Assembly (NCBI RefSeq): GCF_900217905.1
Contig: NZ_OBMO01000029.1
Coordinates: 1-45,799 of the forward strand
DNA from: Alloalcanivorax xenomutans
Lineage (GTDB): Bacteria; Pseudomonadota; Gammaproteobacteria; Pseudomonadales; Alcanivoracaceae
DNA: 45,799 nt
Reading direction: 5' to 3'
The position numbers and the translations under genes are program-made. Position 1 is the first letter of the stretch. Each line of letters starts with the position of its first letter. Shown piece by piece: positions 42,937 to 45,799 of the stretch. The notes under the pieces are model-generated. The model did no database searches and was not told the DNA's origin. It saw only the letters and a list, made by a program, of their open reading frames with translations.

Positions 42937-44736
42937 ATGAGTAATGCGAACACGCCGAACCAACAGGTGGAACACTGGCTTAGCGAATGGGAGCGTACCC
43001 TGAGCGGTGACGACCCCACCGCCGCCGCCGAACTGTTCGAGCAAAACGGTTACTGGCGCGATCTGGTCTCTTTCACCTGGAACATCAAAACCGTGGAGGG
43101 GCATGCCGCCCTGCGCGACATGATTGGCGCCACCGTCGCCAACACCAAACCCTTCGACTGGAACCTGGCCGGTGACGCCCGGGAGGAAAACGGCGTGGTG
43201 GAAGCCTGGATTACTTTCCAGACCGCGGTGGGACGAGGCCATGGCCACCTGCGTCTGCGTGAGGGCAAGGCCTGGACTCTGCTGACCACGCTAAAGGAAC
43301 TGCGGGATTATCCGGAGCAACGTAATGCCCTGCGGCCCAAGGGGGCCCGCCATGGCGTGTTCAAGAACCGTAAAAGCTGGCTGGAGGAACGCCGCGAGGA
43401 GGAAGCGGAGCTGGGTTACAGCCGCCAGCCCTATTGCGTGATCATTGGCGGCGGCCAGGGCGGTATCGGTCTGGCGGCGCGTCTGCGGCAGTTGAATGTC
43501 CCCACCATCGTGGTGGAAAAGAACCCGCGCCCCGGCGACTCCTGGCGCAACCGCTACAAATCCCTGTGTCTGCATGATCCGGTCTGGTATGACCACATGC
43601 CGTACCTGCCGTTTCCCGATCACTGGCCGGTGTTTTCGCCCAAGGACAAGATCGGCGACTGGCTGGAGATGTACACCCGGATCATGGAGATCAACTACTG
43701 GGGATCCACTGAATGCACCTCCGCCCGTTTCGATGAGGAGAAGCAGGAATGGCTGGTGGAGGTGAACCGCGATGGCGAGCGTGTCACCTTGCGCCCGCAA
43801 CAACTGGTGCTCGCCACCGGCATGTCGGGCATGCCCAATGTGCCGGAAATCCCGGGCATGGAAGATTTTCAGGGCGAGCAGCATCACTCCAGCAAGCACC
43901 CCGGAGGTGAAGCCTATGCCGGCAAGAAGTGCGTGGTGCTGGGGGCCAACAACTCGGCCCACGACATTTGCGCGGCCCTGTGGGAGCACGGCGCCGACGT
44001 CACCATGGTGCAGCGTTCCTCCACCCACGTGATCAAATCGGAAACACTGATGGAGCTGGTGCTGGGGCCGTTGTACTCCGAAGAGGCGGTGAATAACGGT
44101 ATCACCACGGAAATGGCGGACATGACCTTCGCCTCCATTCCCTACAAAGTGATGCCGCAGTTTCATGTTCCGGTTTATGAACAGGTGGCGGAGAAGGACG
44201 CGGATTTCTACCGCCGTCTGCGCGACGCTGGTTTCATGCTGGACTTCGGCGACGACGGTTCCGGCCTGTTCATGAAATATCTGCGCCGCGGCTCCGGCTA
44301 TTACATCGATGTGGGCGCCTGCGAGCTGGTGGCCAACGGTGATATCAAATTGAGAAGCGGTGTCGGCATCGAGCGCATCAATACGCATTCGGTGACGCTG
44401 ACCGACGGTTCCGAGTTGCCGGCGGATCTGATCGTCTACGCCACCGGTTATGGATCCATGAACGGTTGGGCGGCGCGCATCATTTCCCAGGAAGTGGCGG
44501 ACAAAGTGGGTAAATGTTGGGGTATGGGTTCGGACACCACCAAGGACCCGGGCCCCTGGGAAGGCGAATTGCGCAATATGTGGAAGCCCACCCGGCAGCA
44601 GGCGCTCTGGTTCCATGGCGGCAATCTGCACCAGTCCCGTTTCTACTCGCAGTTCCTGGCGCTGCAATTGAAAGCACGGATGGAAGGCCTGGACACGCCG
44701 GTGTATGGCCAGCAGGAAGTGCATCATCTGGCTTGA
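42937..44736 (+). CDS. Flavin-containing monooxygenase with N-terminal SnoaL-like domain
   Basis: A 599-residue protein. Residues about 8-125 form an NTF2/SnoaL-like domain (VEHWLSEWERTLSGDDPTAAAELF and following). The FAD motif GGGQGG is at 171-176, and a second dinucleotide fold, VVLGANNSAHD, near 334-343. The fingerprint F311-x-G-x3-H317 is present with His, not Trp, at the position where Baeyer-Villiger enzymes have Trp, so it is closer to YUCCA-like/class B flavin monooxygenases. It should oxygenate a small substrate with NADPH and O2. The ATG at 42937 follows GAGGAG six bases upstream. It is controlled by the sigma-54 promoter at 42832. Confidence 0.9.
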   Translation: MSNANTPNQQVEHWLSEWERTLSGDDPTAAAELFEQNGYWRDLVSFTWNIKTVEGHAALRDMIGATVANTKPFDWNLAGDAREENGVVEAWITFQTAVGRGHGHLRLREGKAWTLLTTLKELRDYPEQRNALRPKGARHGVFKNRKSWLEERREEEAELGYSRQPYCVIIGGGQGGIGLAARLRQLNVPTIVVEKNPRPGDSWRNRYKSLCLHDPVWYDHMPYLPFPDHWPVFSPKDKIGDWLEMYTRIMEINYWGSTECTSARFDEEKQEWLVEVNRDGERVTLRPQQLVLATGMSGMPNVPEIPGMEDFQGEQHHSSKHPGGEAYAGKKCVVLGANNSAHDICAALWEHGADVTMVQRSSTHVIKSETLMELVLGPLYSEEAVNNGITTEMADMTFASIPYKVMPQFHVPVYEQVAEKDADFYRRLRDAGFMLDFGDDGSGLFMKYLRRGSGYYIDVGACELVANGDIKLRSGVGIERINTHSVTLTDGSELPADLIVYATGYGSMNGWAARIISQEVADKVGKCWGMGSDTTKDPGPWEGELRNMWKPTRQQALWFHGGNLHQSRFYSQFLALQLKARMEGLDTPVYGQQEVHHLA

Positions 44737-44812
44737 TTGATTTGCGTCAGCGGCGGGCGGGCCTGTCCCGCCTATGCTGAACGCCGGGACTCATTGAACA
44801 GGAGCAGCGATC

Positions 44813-45589
44813 ATGGAATTGAAAGGAAAAGTCGCCCTGGTCACCGGCGGTGGCCGGGGTATCGGGCAGGGCATTGCGCTGGCGTTGGCCGGGGCCGGCG
44901 CGGATGTGGCGGTGGCGGATCTGGATCAGACCATCGCCGAGGAAACCGCCGCCAAGGTAGAGGCCGCGGGGCGACGTAGCGTGGCGATCTCCGTCAACGT
45001 GGCGCAGCCGGATTCGGTGCGTGCCATGGTGGAAAAGGTGGAGGCGGAGCTGGGCGGCCTGGATATCGCCGTCAATAACGCCGGTATCATCAGTATTCAG
45101 TCCATCGAGGAACTCACCGCCGAGGACTTCGACCGTATCATGGCGGTGAACGCCAAGGGGGTTTTCCTCTGTACCCAGGCCGCGGTGCGGGTGATGCGGC
45201 CGCGACGCTGGGGGCGCATCATCAACGTGGCCTCCATCGCCGGCAAGATCGGCTTCCCGGATCTGTCCCATTACACCGCGTCCAAATTCGCGGTGATCGG
45301 CTTCACCAACGCGGTGGCCAAGGAAGTGGCCCTGGACGGCATCACCGTCAACGCGTTGTGCCCGGGCATCGTTGGCACTGGCATGTGGCGTGGCGAGGAT
45401 GGCCTGGCCGGGCGCTGGCGGGAAGAAGGGGAAAGCGAGGAGGCATCCTGGGCTCGCCACCAGAAAACCCTGTTGCCCCAGGGCGTGGCGCAAACCCCGG
45501 AAGACATGGGGCAACTGGCGGTGTACCTGGCCTGTGCCGAACACGTCACTGGCCAGGCTATCGCCGTGGATGGGGGCTGTACGCTCTAG
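44813..45589 (+). CDS. SDR-family NAD(P)-dependent oxidoreductase
   Basis: A 258-residue classical short-chain dehydrogenase. The cofactor motif is TGGGRGIG (11-18), NNAG is at 88-91, and the catalytic residues are S141, Y154 and K158 (YTASK). D36 and D38 after the second strand favour NAD(H). The overall sequence resembles acetoin/butanediol dehydrogenases and 3-oxoacyl reductases. It follows the monooxygenase by 76 bp, with only a weak hairpin between (GGCGGG/CCCGCC), so it is likely in the same sigma-54 operon and would interconvert an alcohol and ketone linked to the monooxygenase reaction. Confidence 0.93.
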   Translation: MELKGKVALVTGGGRGIGQGIALALAGAGADVAVADLDQTIAEETAAKVEAAGRRSVAISVNVAQPDSVRAMVEKVEAELGGLDIAVNNAGIISIQSIEELTAEDFDRIMAVNAKGVFLCTQAAVRVMRPRRWGRIINVASIAGKIGFPDLSHYTASKFAVIGFTNAVAKEVALDGITVNALCPGIVGTGMWRGEDGLAGRWREEGESEEASWARHQKTLLPQGVAQTPEDMGQLAVYLACAEHVTGQAIAVDGGCTL

Positions 45590-45617
45590 TTCAGACAGAG
45601 AAAGCTCTGAATCCAGA

Positions 45618-45715
45618 GATTGCTACAAGGCCGCTGTAGGCGGAGATTCTATGGTGCCCAGCAACACGAATGTGGTCTCCGGTGTTGGGAGATTCGCTTG
45701 CAGGCAAGCTTGTAT
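45618..45715. repeat. REP-type repeat remnants
   Basis: GATTGCTACAAGGCCGCTGTAGG at the left closely matches the boundary of the repeat at 11287, and ATTCGCTTGCAGGCAAGCTT (45690-45709) matches the arm of the pair at 91-160. Between them is unrelated sequence, so the element looks degraded or rearranged. A further imperfect inverted repeat (CGGCAAGTCTT and AAGAGACTTGTCGG, 45723-45754) follows. The window end leaves it incomplete. Confidence 0.6.
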
Positions 45716-45799
45716 GGTTACCCGGCAAGTCTTAGAAAGAAGAGACTTGTCGGGGTGGAGGGACCAGGCAAGCTTCTGACCCTAGGGTACAGACTGTGG

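Overview
The window looks like the chromosome of a GC-rich marine gammaproteobacterium. Alcanivorax/Alloalcanivorax or a close Oceanospirillales/Pseudomonadales relative is my best guess, from gene content and dispersed-repeat style only; no rRNA or other marker gene is present. Almost all of it is ordinary coding DNA, with good Shine-Dalgarno (SD) sequences at most starts. No tRNA, rRNA, CRISPR array, prophage or intact transposase gene was seen.

Layout. 1-6460: a sodium/solute symporter, a membrane protein with a C-terminal cold-shock domain, a FemAB/GNAT-like protein, and a minus-strand trio lemA - M48 metalloprotease - small unknown protein. 6744-15803: an aa3-type cytochrome c oxidase locus. 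The structural and assembly genes ctaC-ctaD-ctaG-ctaE form one minus-strand operon. SURF1, an SCO-like protein, ctaA and ctaB (heme A synthesis) form a second. Two plus-strand genes (DUF2909 and rsuA) and a REP-type repeat lie between them. 16227-22835: a DUF1820 protein, a 59-residue exported peptide gene with its own terminator, an RcnB-like periplasmic protein, a dienelactone hydrolase, an esterase, the RNA polymerase recycling ATPase RapA, and a XRE regulator with a clear palindromic operator. 22916-25126: two small membrane proteins, a zinc-ribbon gene split by a 268-bp MITE-like element, and an alpha/beta hydrolase. 25221-30553: a 1515-residue TPR protein containing a C39-like cysteine-peptidase domain, translationally coupled to murI. 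30655-31368: a Crp-family regulator.

31857-40235 is a long plus-strand operon: an acyl-CoA synthetase, a complete branched-chain-amino-acid-type ABC importer (LivG, LivH, LivM, binding protein, LivF) and a second AMP-forming CoA ligase. The inferred job is import of an organic acid followed by CoA activation. Hairpins sit at three of its intercistronic junctions. It is followed by two adjacent long stem-loops whose stems differ but whose loops share a core.

40619-45589: an AcoR-type sigma-54 activator divergent from a flavin monooxygenase (with an N-terminal SnoaL-like domain) and an SDR dehydrogenase. A near-consensus sigma-54 promoter and an upstream palindrome lie between them, so this reads as an inducible oxidation module. 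The most notable points are the paired stem-loop elements, the MITE-split gene, the TPR/C39 protein, the sigma-54 module and the short peptide gene at 16707-16886.
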